Part shown: piece by piece, positions 45,996-58,356 of the stretch
How the letters are laid out: each line of letters opens with the position of its first letter
How positions within the stretch are numbered: position 1 is the stretch's first letter
Origin: Cloeon dipterum
Lineage: Eukaryota > Arthropoda > Insecta > Ephemeroptera > Baetidae
Length of the DNA: 64,000 bases
Assembly (NCBI RefSeq): GCF_949628265.1
Contig: NC_088787.1
Coordinates: 18,032,501-18,096,500, forward strand
Reading direction: 5' to 3'
Notes under the pieces: model-generated
Databases searched by the model: none
What the model was told of the DNA's origin: nothing
The model's input: only the letters and a program-made list of their open reading frames with translations
Translations under genes and position numbers: made by a program

Positions 45996-48729
45996 GCAAA
46001 TAATGTCGTTCATCAGAGTTAGACTCAGGCCACCACCAGATCTGTTCAAATTCATTTCTGGATGACGCAGTTGCGATTTTCGGGCCAGATTATGGATTGT
46101 AATCGTACTCAGATGAGAAAGAAACTTGCAAACTCTGGCAATAAGCAAATTGGGAAGATTTTATCGGCATCAAAGGGGGAAACGTTGAGTTTGACATGTT
46201 CCTCGTCAGTATTTTCAGCAATGTGCTGCCCTTCAATGTTTCTATTAGCTCTTCAACTCTTAACATAAGAATATGTTTATGCTAAAAGCGTTTGTAGATT
46301 TCGAAAGTCTTCACAGAGTTAAATCAAATTTAGAGAATTAAAGGAGCAAATTTCTTTTCTATTCGAAGAACCTTTATCTGTGTCAATTAGTGTAGTGCGC
46401 GCAACAGCTCGGCAACTACATCACGATAAGGTGATGATCTATCCACGTTGTTACACATCATTATTTGTTCCTTAATGTTGCCGGGAGCAATCTCAGAGAT
46501 GGTAACAAAAAAGGTCAGATGAAGCCTATGCAGGAAAGATGTATGCAGCAGTGTTTTAAACATCAAAAATAGTTTTTACATTGACTTTTATGTTTTGTGT
46601 TTTTTGCCTTTTCCATTTTCTGCCAAATTAATCAGGATTCACAAAGTAATTTATTGCAAAATTAGCATTTAAAACATTTAATGACATTTTTTTCTCGATT
46701 GGTAGCAAAAATGCAACACTTGTGTAGATCAACCTTTTTCGTCTGATTGCTACCGCCTGTGAGAAGAATGAAACCAAACTTGTGGTGCGCGCGAGAGCGT
46801 TTCTCATGAACTCATGGGAACACACTGTGCAGTGACTTTTGTTGCACTCTTGGAGTCTCTGTCATCGCATGCATCGTTATTTTCGTTCCGCGCGCTACGC
46901 TACCTAGCTTCTTGCTTTCGCATGCGAAATAAGAGAAGGAAAAAGAATAAAATTGTTGCTCAGCGCGCAATGAGTTTTCCCAGCTTTGATGAAATCGATA
47001 GAAAAAGACTTTTGTTCTCGCGTCGGTCGCTCTTTCTGCGAAAATGACGAGTGTGGTTACAAATAATACAATTAATTGCCGTTTCGTTGAAGAATCTTGA
47101 GGTGGAATTTCCATCCTTGCGATTTTCCCCCGTCCCCCCATCCAGCAGTTTCATTTTATTATATCACATTTAGGGTATTACCCCCTACCCTGATATTTTA
47201 TGTTATTTTTATTCCATTTGAAATCTCTACCACAGTGTGTTATATTCTGCTGAGATCAAGGTCAAGACGGTCACATACTTTTTACTACTTCTGGCTCAAT
47301 AATTTCAATGTCATATTGAATAATATATAGATAAAATTATGATAATATATGAAATTAAACTAAATTTCCTAGATACTAGGTTTACATGATATGCTCGGAA
47401 AAAAATAAGCAGGGATACAAATAAAAGTTTATATTTTAAAGATGCGCAAATATTAAATTTAATAATTGAGAATCCATTGTTTCTTTGTGAGATTTTTATT
47501 TGCATGAAGGTGATTAATATGGTTATGGAAAAAATATTGCAACAAATTTGGCGAGAAAGCTGTCCAAAACGGTTATCTAACAAACTATATAACCATTTTT
47601 TAAAGTGGAATGCCTTATCAACTCCGTTTGTTGTGCCAGAATGGAATTCAAAAATATCTCTGTTCATTTTCACCGCATTTTAAAATGGGAAACTGACCTT
47701 ACTGGCAATCAGAGATATCCACTATCAGTTCGTCGATGGTGAAGTTTTTCAGTATGGCTTCTTAAAAAGCTCGGTAGTGTGAAAAACTACTCTTGGTTGA
47801 ACCTGTTAAATTACCAGCCTGTTCGCGATCAGTCAACAAATTCTCCTCTCTTCTGGAAGCAGATGCTTGGATTTTATCTCTTAATTTTAAATAATTCAAA
47901 TAAAATGTCTTATACACACGCAACGACGAACACATGATATTTAAATTATGTGGGAAAGGAATCATTCACTTGTTCTTGATGACGTACTTTCAGTTGTGTT
48001 CTTGGTGATGCCGGCATAGATATCAAGGATTCCGAATTTTACTTGATTAGCAATTCAGATGCAAATTAATATATAGCAGAGAAACTTGTTGAACAGGTTT
48101 TCACATAGTTTACGGTTTCGCATGTTACCAAAGGAAAACTTGCCTTCAGCGGTAAACTAATAAATTCAGCCACTGTATCACTCTTTTATTATTTTTTAAT
48201 AACCTTCTGCAGATCTCAAGTGGAATTAGCTATTTTTATTGACATTCTAATAAAATAAATTCATTTTCAACAATGTTACTTAAATAATTGAGGTCAAATG
48301 AAAATTACACGCACGTGTAGTTCTCAAATTTCCGTCGCAGGACAATACATAGTATTTTTAGTGCTGCTATCTTATCAATTGGCCGGGGAAGGACAATACA
48401 TTAAAAAAAGACCACTTGTCGTTTATAAAAAAGAAATCGGCATGGTCGTGTCGGTCAACGCGTAGAATTCACTTTAAAACATCAGTCCACTCTACTTCCT
48501 GGCGTTATTTTGGTTTTCAACTTTTTCCTGAAACTAAAAAGGGATATGACCGCTTGAAATGAAGACGGAGAAAAAAGTGATTTTCGTAATGAAAGCTCAG
48601 CTTCTGAGGGGCCTGCAGCGTACGAGAACGTATATAATTACCCTCACTATATAGCATGAGACTTAAGTAGTGTATAAAAAACCCGCAGGCACTTAATAAT
48701 GGTAGACATTAAAATTCCATCTCTATTAC
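45996..48729. other. Gene-free AT-rich stretch
   Basis: No credible exon, RNA gene or repeat family recognised in 2.7 kb. Confidence 0.5.
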
Positions 48730-48787
48730 CTGATGCGACGACGACGACCGCGGTTCTTGCCTCTTACCCTTTCGTCAGAAAAACGCT
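48730..48787 (-). CDS. Candidate orphan exon, highly basic (minus strand)
   Basis: A 58-nt open segment with acceptor ATTCCTAG and donor CAG-GTAATA, clearly more GC-rich than its surroundings. One frame reads FSDERVRGKNRGRRRRIR, which contains multibasic sites like those of furin-cleaved or heparin-binding segments. The protein is not recognised. It could be chance. Confidence 0.25.
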
Positions 48788-49129
48788 CTAGGAATTTTAA
48801 TTTCAGGAATGAATGTAAAAGCTACTCAAACCTAGCGGTGCTTCTGTTTGCCAAAAAGTTATTAACTCATTTTTCCGGGACTTTTAACACTAGTGCCAGA
48901 TTGATTTCAGAAGCATTCTTTTAATTTCGCTGCTTTTTTTAGAAAGGTTTGAGTAATTAATTGAAAATTAATTGAGATATCGCTGTAAGAATAATGTTCA
49001 CCAGTGGAAAACAAACAGAAATTTTCCAGGAGAGCGATTCGATGCGAGTTAATTGACTGATCACAGCGATTGCACGCATGCAAACGAGAGAAATTAAACA
49101 CGGAAGTGCGTTTCGGATACTGCGCTTTT

Positions 49130-49680
49130 GTTTACTCCCGGCTCGTTTTTATCGGTTAGCTTTTATCGCTACCCGGCCCGCGGAGGTGAATGCAACCAAC
49201 GCCAGGCATCAGGCATCCGACTCTGCATGAGCAAAAAGTGTGCGAAAATCGTGGAAATTGCGATTATTTCAGGATGATGCAGCAGACCGCGGCGCTCGGT
49301 AACGAGAGAGCGAAAACCTGAGAAAAGCCGCAGAGAGCGAGAGAGATACCCTGGCGCTCGAGTATACCGGTGCTGGTGCGCACGGAGGCTTGAGAAAACA
49401 ACGGAGGATTCTCGTTCATTGCCCTGACGAAAACGAAAATATGGCCGCGTCTGGCAATTTCGCATCAACTTTTACAGCGCACCAGCCAGCGAAATGTAAC
49501 GACGACATCGACCGACCGGCTCAGCAGCCGAGCAGAAGAAAGAAGAAAGCAGAGAACCGTGAAAGAAGCGAGCAAAAAATCCGGCGAGGACGCCCAAAAA
49601 ATAAATAAGCTGGCTCAGTGAGCTGCTACGAGTGCGCGCCCAACACTGCTTGACGCCGCTTTTAATTAATATTGCATTGC
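49130..49680. promoter_or_regulatory. GC-rich promoter-like patch
   Basis: An isolated block of elevated GC and CpG with purine-rich GAGAGAGC runs in an AT-rich background. Its short overlapping open frames look like a composition effect, not protein. The composition suggests a 5' UTR or promoter of an unidentified transcript; direction unknown. Confidence 0.25.
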
Positions 49681-50496
49681 TCCAGCTGCCTTTCGTGCGA
49701 TAGTTGAGTGTTAATTGAAGTTATGCGAGCGAATTTTCGTGACTTGCGTCTCGAAGTTACAGGTGCATGATTCCGTCATAATATCTTTCCATTTCGTTCA
49801 TCTTCTCGATTCTGATCCTCGCATCGTGAAGCGAATCCTTCTCTATGCTTTATGCGCGAGCGGATTTTACTGAAATTTTACATTTCCTCCATACTTGCCA
49901 ATTTACTTAATTTTTCGCAAATTATCTGGTCTTGAAGACTATTGCATAACCAGCAATTTAGAACAGGGAAGCGAAGATGGAGAATTGATCATTTGCAACT
50001 GAAATATTAAAATAAAATAAATTGATTTAATGTAGCATTGATTTAATGTGTGGCGAGTGTTTAAAGTAGTGGTAAATTTTGCTACTATTTTATTCACGAG
50101 TTTCAGCGGGTTGTTCGCTAGCACTACAAATGCCTTATTTCTACAATTGTGATTTTCTTGACTTTAAATGTCTGTAAAATAATATGACTTGTTTGGAGAA
50201 ATAAAAACGAATTGAATTGAATTGGAATTAGAAATCACACATATATAAATTAAAATCAAATTCATCCTTGTTTATTTGATATTTCTTTTTGAAAGGTTCT
50301 TGCGTCAGTATAGCATTATTTTATGACAAAAGAAAAATTGGGGAAAATAAAGCTTTTGTTACAGCTTAATAGCAATTCACATTTCATTTGTTGGCTTTTT
50401 ATGAAATCTACAGTATTAAATGTGTTTTAAGTTTTAATGGACATAAGCTGTCAGCATCAAATTTATTTTGGGATTAAATGCATTGCTTTTAGTAGC

Positions 50497-50875
50497 GTGG
50501 CACCTTCTTGCCACTACTGTCCTAATAGTTTGCATTTAGCCTGTATCGCCAGGTGGTATTACAAAGGTGTGCGATAAGCATTGCACCCTTAAGACGCACC
50601 TGCTCCCCCAAAGCACCTGATCCACCAAAATACATCCTCCCCCAATGCACATCCTCCCCCAACTGCACCTCTAGCCTCGCACGACAGCCGTCAAACGAAA
50701 TGTTCTCTCTCCTGCTAGGATGAGATTTCGTGCGAGACTATTCTAGAAACTTGATCTCGAATTAATAAAACCCGCATTACTTACGGGTCTTGGTCTTAAC
50801 TATACTGATAATTCAACCACGAGACTAAATAAATAAGACGAATAGTTGCACTACCAAAAGATGCATTTCTGTCAC
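50497..50875. repeat. Dispersed repeat, copy A (complete-looking)
   Basis: Shares several blocks with copies at 55471-55558 and 57288-58356: GTGGC-CTTC-CCACTA, CGCCAGGTGG, CTCGCACGACAGCCGTCAAA, TGTTCTCTCTC and the end GCATTTCTG. It contains four 17-bp tandem units (50596-50663) where copy C has about one. No coding capacity, no clear terminal inverted repeat and no obvious Pol III boxes were seen, so the class is undecided. Confidence 0.75.
50596..50663. repeat. 17-bp minisatellite, four units
   Basis: Tandem units of the form GCACCTGCTCCCCCAAA with a few substitutions per unit, inside dispersed repeat copy A. Confidence 0.8.
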
Positions 50876-51255
50876 GGCTCCTCGTAACCCACAGTATATA
50901 ATGGATAGTAAAATACTTATATGTATTTTCACGGAATCAGGTGCTGGAGCGACGCCAAAACTTATCGAAAGTTATTAACGGGGATAAGAAGTCTATTTAC
51001 CACAATGGATAGTTTTCATTATGTGATTGTGTAACTAAATCCTATTGCAAGCATTAAGTCTTATTGCATAAGTTATATGTTTTATATATATTATTTACAC
51101 TGGACAATAATAACGATGGGAACGCTTTTTTGTAAATTACGAAACAAAATTTCCTTATATGCTTAATCCTGTGAGTCGTATTAAATATTATATGTGAGAA
51201 ATTCACTGTTTTCCTGTTAGCAGCTTTACAACACAGAAGACACGGCACTCTCATG

Positions 51256-51609
51256 TCAGAGGAAATGAACATAAAGAGTGTCGCCGTCAGTGTGTACCTC
51301 GGCGGCGGGGATTTCCTAAAAGAATATAATGATCTCTTCGAAGAGGCTGATGTAATTCTCGCGTACGCTTCAGAAGTGCAAACGAGAGGGTTATTTTTCA
51401 CCTGACCCAGTTCGTATCCTGCGTCGTGGAAAAGATAAATTTTCAACGCAAATATTTTCCAACTGTGTTGCAAATACTAAAGAAAGTTTTATCTTCCCAC
51501 TGCGAAACTAAGCGCGATAAAGCTCCAAATAGTAGCGAAAACTGTACTTTTTCACACTTACGTCCCCCTGTTTTGACGTAGTTGTTATTTGCATTTTAAC
51601 TCGCGCCAT
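51256..51609 (-). CDS. Candidate two-exon small ORF (35 codons)
   Basis: An ATG at 51609 (context AAATATGGC) opens MARVKMQITTTSKQGD to a GTAAGT donor (exon end 51562). An acceptor TTCTTTTAG at 51316 starts EIPAAEVHTDGDTLYVHFL and a TGA at 51256. Both ends are phase 0, giving a continuous 35-residue product. The second part is GC-rich against an AT-rich background. It is either a small gene, the last exons of a larger minus-strand gene, or chance. No family recognised. Confidence 0.22.
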
Positions 51610-52341
51610 ATTTTGCAATGCCTATATATTTTTCGTTTTTTTAAAGCATAAATCAGCAAATTTGTTTCGGCGTTGCTCAAGATTTGCGAGGATATATAAA
51701 TTAAATACGCGGGTTCGAAAACCCCATTAAAAGCGCAATTACGCATCCGACGTCGATTTTCCTCGAGCGGAGATTCATGTAAGAGCTATAGCTGGTCCAA
51801 CCAGTTGGATACTTGCGAAAATGTCCTCTATGCTCGTCTTGTACTGTCGCACACTCGCATAGCTGCCTCTTTTGATGAATATTCTTACATTTATTTACGT
51901 GTATTCGAAATTTCTTGCAATTTTCAAATTCGCGGTTAAATGAAGAGACGAAATTGCACTACGTGACATCTAAAGCTAATGATTTCTCTCGAAATCCCAA
52001 AGGAAATCCCGAACGGTGTTTGAATTGTATGAATTTGTGTATTAATTTTTCGCAGGACATTAGTAAGCTTTTCCATAATCTACCATGTAAAACCGAGTCC
52101 AATCGTATTTCTGCAAACTAATTACAGAGCTGAAAATTTGTAACGTCTTGGGAGGTGAGTAATTTTCAAACCATTTGTCTATAGAGAGTATATAGATTTT
52201 CTATTTTTATTAACTTGATTCATGCCCATTTTATGAGATTTAAACGGACTTAATCCTCGCTGTTTAGAAAATCCCTCTAGCGTAGCATGTTGGTCCAGGA
52301 GGATTGCTCTTACAAAAAAAATTGGGGAAACATCCGCTCAC

Positions 52342-52421
52342 CTGTCGGGCCCGGCGTTGCCCTCGATTTTGCGTCTTTCGTTGTCGGGGGTGGGGGGCGA
52401 CGACCCAGGTATTATCTTGCC
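52342..52421 (-). CDS. Candidate orphan exon, Ser/Pro and charged (minus strand)
   Basis: An 80-nt GC-rich island in AT-rich DNA, ending in GACAG before a strong GTGAGC donor. A TAG acceptor lies at 52422, but its upstream tract is purine-rich, so the left boundary is weak. One frame reads SSPPTPDNERRKIEGNAG, typical of a disordered linker of a conserved protein. I do not recognise the gene. Confidence 0.35.
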
Positions 52422-52993
52422 CTATATTCTTCCTTTCTTAAGAATTGGATTCTATGAAATTTAGAGTCCACTTTAAACTTTAAAAAGAAATTTTTTAAAA
52501 ATATTTTTCAGAAATTTGAAGTTGCATGCCACCGTCGATGTCAAGCGAACAATTCCATGTTGCTCGCCTATTGTGCTGCGCTGGCTCTGGAGTGCTCGCC
52601 AACCCTCTTTTAACTTAACTTTTTTCTGTGCACACTTCTTAGCCTAAATCTGTACTTTCCTCACATCTCCAGAAGGAAGTAAATCTCTTTGTGCCCTTGC
52701 CTTTGGCCTGTCTGAGTGTCAATGCACCCTAACAAACACACATGCGTTTAAATAATTAACTTCAGCCGGAAGTATTTCATTTAAAAATAATATTATGTTT
52801 TTAAATGACTACTTCATAAGCAAATAACTAAAAAATTGGCTGTATGAAACGAAAAGATTTATCAATATTTCCCTTGATATCAATAATTAATTTACTTTAA
52901 ATAATTATTTCAAAAATACGAAATTTGTTCGATAAAACGAAAACGAATTTGGAATTCTTAAGTACTTTCAAAAGTGTATGCAACTGCACGCAC

Positions 52994-53029
52994 CTGTTGC
53001 AAACCTATCGTTGGGTCTATTCTTCTCCT
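52994..53029 (-). CDS. Candidate 36-nt micro-exon (minus strand)
   Basis: A 12-codon open segment (RRRIDPTIGLQQ) bounded by TTGTAG and GTGCGT. It is phase-compatible with the segments at 56108-56229 and 52342-52421. The acceptor tract is A-rich, so support is poor. Confidence 0.15.
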
Positions 53030-53689
53030 CTACAATTTTTTTAATTCGCTACGAGTTCATTGTGCGCCGTTTTAACCTCCCTGTCGGCGCCTCCTCAGGT
53101 TATGAAATAGACAGCGAACGAACCTCGCCTACCTTTTTTTCGCATCGTTATTTTAGGCTTGCCAAAGGGCCAGAGCCATAAAATAAAAAATTAGCTAAAC
53201 CTGATTGGGATAAGACTTGAACTTTAGTTTATTATTAAGTTAAAAGCGATATTTTATTTAATTAAGATCTGTAAGCTTCTGACCATGAGATGAATCTAGG
53301 AGCGGCAAGTTGGCATGCTCTATCAAGTACATCAAGGATTTCTCGAAACTGAGAAAAAAGGTTCGTCCAGTAGTTTTCCACTCAATGTTAAAAAAATGGG
53401 TAATTTAAACTCATCATCGCTTTTTTAATCACTGTCTCAATGCATAACAAAAATTAAATATTTCAAATTTAGTACTTCGACATTTTGATTCTTTTTCTAT
53501 TTGCGAATTTGTTTGATCTTAGCGAATTCATAGAATGTTAACACAGCATGAAATTCGAGTTGGCAACCCGCAGGGAAAAGAACAAAAAATTGAGAATCGA
53601 GATTTGACATGCACTGCGGTTCGGCTATAAAATAATAATATTCCGGTGCTTGAATTAACAAATTAAACACAAATAATTTCATTGCAGAT

Positions 53690-54800
53690 ATTTTCTCCGC
53701 GTCATGTGCAGTGCAGAGAGCTTAAATTATGAACGAATTGAAGGAGTCTATCTGGTATCTATGGCCGGCGCGAGAGCGAATGCCATTTCAGTTCTTTGAC
53801 ACCGAATTTTCATGCTGTGGGATCCAGACGGTTCGCTACTTCCGCACTCGACAATTTGTGTTCCACAGTTGGAGAACGCCAAAAAGTCGTCGGCACCGAA
53901 GCACATGCACCGTGCACACGTCAGCAGCCACACTGCAAAGGCGGTGACGGCGAAATGGCAAGAATGCGGGCCTTGAATCCTATCCAGCAATCGTCGCTCG
54001 CATTGCCGATACAGACGCAAACGCCTCTTTGGAACAATTAACGCGCCCTCGGCACGCCAATTGATATTCAGTGCGAGTGTAAATAATGCGACCGAAAGCA
54101 GTGAATCGGCTCCGCGCGCGAGATAAAAACTCTCGCAGCATAAATTGCATGCGTCGAATAAATTCACGCAGCGGAAATAGCGAACAGCGCGCAAGTGAAA
54201 AGATAAGCGAAATTGTGCTTCATCGCAGTGCAGCGAGAGATTATTAAAAAATCGGTCTTGTGTGAAATGTTATTGCTCCTGAAAATTTTGAGCAGCGCGC
54301 ACTCCACGTTGAGAAAAGACGGAGTAGAAGAGAGGAATTCACTGAATGCTGTTGGTTCAATGACCTTGCGGAGTGAGTGTTGTGTGTGTGTGTGTTGTAA
54401 GCGGCTGATTATAACAGGACTTTAGTGCCACCTGATGCCTAGGGTATATCGTCGATTCAAAATAAGCCTTTCTTCTTTCTCCTCTCTTTCTCCGCCGCCG
54501 AGGGCCGACTCGCTCGCTCGCGCTCGCACGCCAGCGAAACCTTTTTGGGACTTTCGCTGCTCAGAAACGGCCCGCGCCGTGGGCTCCGACGTAATCTCCG
54601 CGGCGTGGCCTCCATTCGAGCCTCCGCGTTTTGCGTCGTTTTTTTCAAGCACAGGTTGCAAACACCGTCCGTCGGTGTGTTGGCCGTTAATTCCTTCCCT
54701 CTTGCCTTTGCGCAAACTTTCTTTGAAATGCGTCTCTCGCTCTCGTGAATAAAAGTAAGACTCATATCCACGTGGTGCTCTTGGGTCGCTCAACGACCGA
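53690..54800. promoter_or_regulatory. GC-rich promoter-like region
   Basis: Two CpG-rich blocks (53.7-54.2 and 54.44-54.77 kb) with long overlapping open frames on both strands and a (TG)n run at 54379-54392. The right block ends on the minus strand in CATCAG-GTGGCA and could be a 5' UTR exon. No conserved protein was recognised. Confidence 0.25.
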
Positions 54801-55470
54801 CCGATTGCACCTTGTGACGCAGAAATTATTGTGTCGCTGGGTCGATCATGATGTGTTCAATTTGTCTTGAAGGGGAAACTGTTTCTGGAAGATGTAAACA
54901 AACTATTAATTAACTGATTTAATGACAGTTGAAATTCATAATAATTTGTGTCAGTCAATGACACAAAATTAAATTTATGAGGAAATACTTAAAACTCATG
55001 ATTCTGTACCAATACCGATTTTGAAGCGTTCATAGCGTTAAGAAATTCGCTTTGCAATAACTTTAGAGCATTTCAACAGATGCGGCGGGGTGAGATTTTC
55101 TCATCCCTGACTTGCAGTGCTTTATTTTGCCTCCTCACACCGAGGTCTTTGATTGAAACGTGCCAGACATTGGTTCCTTAAGCCGTATGATGAATGCGAT
55201 AACCAGCAAGTGGCGAGTCCCAGCCCGTTGAGCTTTTTGAGCATTTCAGTCAGTCTTTTGCATTGGGTCGTCAGAATTAAATTAAAATTAGATGCCCGAT
55301 TTCCTCAAGTATTGAGGAATTAAGAGCATGAGAGGAAGGGAGAGAGAGAGAGAGGCCAGTCTTGGCCAGTCCACCGACTGCAGGAGAATCAAGTCCAAAG
55401 CTAGCTGTCAGGAAGGTGCATCAGGCACTCTAGTTGCTTTTTTGCTCTGCGCTTGAGAGGGGTTGACGAT

Positions 55471-55558
55471 GTGGCGTCTTCTCACCACTACTTTCCTAAT
55501 AACTAGTTTTGCATTAAACCTGTATCGCCAGGTGGCAGTATTAAGGTGTGCGACAAGT
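55471..55558. repeat. Dispersed repeat, copy B (truncated)
   Basis: Matches only the left end of copies A and C (GTGGCGTCTTCTCACCACTA through CGCCAGGTGGCAGTA to GGTGTGCGACAAG), then diverges. Confidence 0.75.
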
Positions 55559-56107
55559 CATGACTGCGAACAAAAAACGTGCACACACAAAAAAGAAAAT
55601 ATCATACAGTAATAACTTCATACGTAGCTAGGTGGCTAACAAAATAAAATATTTTTGCGCCGAGTAGAATTTATGTGTTTCAACAATACACAATTTGCAC
55701 CGAATGAGTGTTACCAATAGGTGTAATCTGATGAATACCTGAAAACAACTATGTGTTAGATATGTCTTCAGAAATTAAAAAATTGTTTGAATAACAGCAA
55801 TAATGGATTTTCTTCAAATTATAACAGGCCTTACTTAGTAATTTTTTTAACCGGCTACTTGAATATCCACTATTTTGCTACGATTTAGTGTTTCAATATG
55901 GGTTAAGATGGAAAAATTGCTGAGATGCAGTAAGGATATAACGCTTATAACACAAACTTCACTCGATAAGTCGATACTGGTTGAAATGCTGGGACAGTAG
56001 GGGCGGAAAGGCGTCACAACAGCGCAATGTCAATTCAGTTCGTTCAAGGCGAAAAATAAATGCTACTATGCTGCGGATCATAACAAAAGTTATAGGAATG
56101 TGTTTAC

Positions 56108-56229
56108 CGCGGGAAGGAGCTCCAGGTCCAGGTATCTTCCAAACCCGCCATTGAATACGTCTTGTTTTTCACCTTCTATATACCTGCGGCTTTGAGGGCA
56201 ATTGTTTGGCGTTTCAATGGATATAATTG
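56108..56229 (-). CDS. Candidate orphan exon (minus strand)
   Basis: Acceptor with a good pyrimidine tract (CTTTCTCGCTTCCCTGTAG), donor GTAAAC, and 122 nt open in one frame. It includes RRYIEGEKQDVFNGGFGRYL and then DLELLPA. The string FNGGFGRYLDLEL loosely recalls the F-G-x-x-L-x-L-x-L strand of reprolysin (ADAM/ADAMTS) propeptides. That is a weak, from-memory resemblance only. Confidence 0.3.
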
Positions 56230-57287
56230 CTACAGGGAAGCGAGAAAGATGTTTTCGATTAAGGAGTATATTCCTTATTTCTGCAGGTTGAAAAGGAAGC
56301 CGCTACTTAATGCCCGAGCTCAAGATCACGGCTCCTTGACCCCACACTGGAAACATTTGTTTATTCTAATAAATTCTATATTAATTTAGATGAATTTCTT
56401 GATTCCAGACCGACAATGTAGTGAAACGCTTACATTTAATATCACCTCGCAAATAGTGGAAATTTATACATTAAGTTTCATTGCTATCGTTTTCCTTTTT
56501 TCTTTGTGTTTTGAATTGACACTGGATAAAGTAACTTTCATTGCTGTGCCCGCTTGCACTTGTGCTATACAACTATGCACAATCCGTTAGATTATAATAT
56601 TTATTTGCATAAATACATCAGTATAAAAAGGTTGATTTTCAATTTTTTGATAAATTGTTGAGCGATTTTTGCAACACGCAAATTTTGCTACAATTCGAAA
56701 AGATACTTGGGATTGGTCACTGCCACAGCGATATGTATTTTATACATTTCTGTTGATTCCAGCGAGCTGTCGACAAAAGATTATTATTCAATTCGCACCG
56801 GTTTCCTATTGGCTTCCTGTGTGTCCTTTCGGAATAGTATCGTGTGTAGCTCACCCACACGATTTCCATTGTACAATTTCCGCGCAGCTGTGCAAATTCA
56901 TAAATGCAGCGAAACTCACGAAAACATCTTTATTCCATCTCCGCTGACGTGAATTTCTGAGAAACGGGTTTTCTATGAAGCGCAACACACGTCTGCACAA
57001 AAAGACCCAATGATTTTTCCATCTTCCTCGAGCGACAGAAGGTGCGCTGTGTGCTTCGAAAATTGAATTTTTCTCCGTCGTGACTTCACGTTATTGATGC
57101 TATTTTTACATTACGGCGCATGAAACAGCATTTATTACCGGGATTTATTGTCCGGTGGGTATTTTTTCTAGCAGGCAGAAGAAATTCTACCCTGCACCAA
57201 AGAGGATGTGCGGAACCGACGCGCGCGGATAGTTTTTTTATATAATGTGCTGGATATACAAAAAAAATAAGAATTTTCTTTCATGCT

Positions 57288-58356
57288 GTGGCGCCTTCTC
57301 ACCACTATACTTTCCTAATAACTAGTTTGCATTAAATACGTTTCGCCAGGTGGCAGTACAAAGGTGTGCGACAAGCAGTGCACCCTTACTGCACCTTATC
57401 CCCACTGCACCTCTAGGCTCGCACGACAGCCGTCAAACGAAATGTTCTCTCTCTGGCTAGGATGAGATTTGGTACGAAAAAATTCTATGAAAACTATTTA
57501 ATATCAGACCAGCATTGAGTACTAATACTTCAACTACTAGTAGACATCTGAGCCGCCCACATTTTCATCGGCGGCTGGCTCTCTGGCTCCGAGCCGTCAA
57601 TACAGACATCGGCGGCTGGCTGGCAAAATTTCGTCGGCTCGGCTGGCGGCTGGCTTGCAACCGGCTCATGTGTTTTTTAATACTGCATAACTCAAAAATC
57701 GTAACTCATAACTTATTTGCAACACGCTGTAAACTGCACAGATCGCAAAAACCCGCATTTTTTCCGGGAAAAAACTGCGTTGCAAAAGCAACTCAATTTT
57801 TGCGTTTTTTTTCTGAAATTTTCCGCTTTTTTTTAAACACATTCGTGCATTTTTAATGAAGATATATTCTCATCATGCTAGATAACAAAAAAATGAATTT
57901 TTAGAAAAGCAGCAAAAAATCCAAAAATTGTATCAATAGGAGGTCAAGCCACTTAAAACAGTTTGTTGCACTTCAGTGGGGGTTTTCTTACAAAATTCGG
58001 TTTTGCGAACCCTGCTTGCGAGCTACATAAACTTGCAACTAACAAGAAAGAAACCGTTTTTTAAGGCAATCGACTTATTGAGTATGAAATACTTGAGAAA
58101 AAATTTCCGTGAAAAAAGAACGTAATTTTTTAACTTGGGGCACGTGAAAATAAAAAACGATAAAGATACAAATTATGGGTGGCTGGCTGGCTGGCGCGGC
58201 TGAGCCGATAAAAAAGGTCGGCGGCTGGCGGCTCGAGAAAACGATCGGCTGAGTCGGCTGGATCGGCGCGGCGCGGCTGGCTTAGATGTCTAACCACGAG
58301 ACTTGAATAAAGGCGAATAATGGCACCACAAAAAGACGCATTTCTGTAAACGTCAC
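57288..58356. repeat. Dispersed repeat, copy C, split by an insertion
   Basis: Left part 57288-57540 and right part 58293-58356 match copy A. The ACCACGAGACT and GCATTTCTG blocks of copy A resume directly after the inserted sequence. Confidence 0.75.
57541..58292. mobile_element. 752-bp non-autonomous element with terminal inverted repeats
   Basis: The ends TAGACATCTGAGCC and (reverse complement) TAGACATCTAAGCC match at 13 of 14 bases. Subterminal regions are rich in GGCTGGC/CGGCTGG motifs at both ends, in inverted orientation. There is no coding capacity. It sits inside repeat copy C, which is otherwise continuous, giving a nested MITE-like insertion. Superfamily not assigned. Confidence 0.7.

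Noticed and set aside
51705..51725. GGGTTCGAAAACCCC, resembling a tRNA T-arm
   Set aside because: No acceptor stem, A box or cloverleaf can be drawn around it.
53748..54194. 148-codon minus-strand frame with a hydrophobic stretch (FAVTAFAVWLLTCARCMCFG)
   Set aside because: It sits in a GC-rich block where frames are open on both strands. No ATG was seen near the hydrophobic part, and there is no donor or recognisable family.
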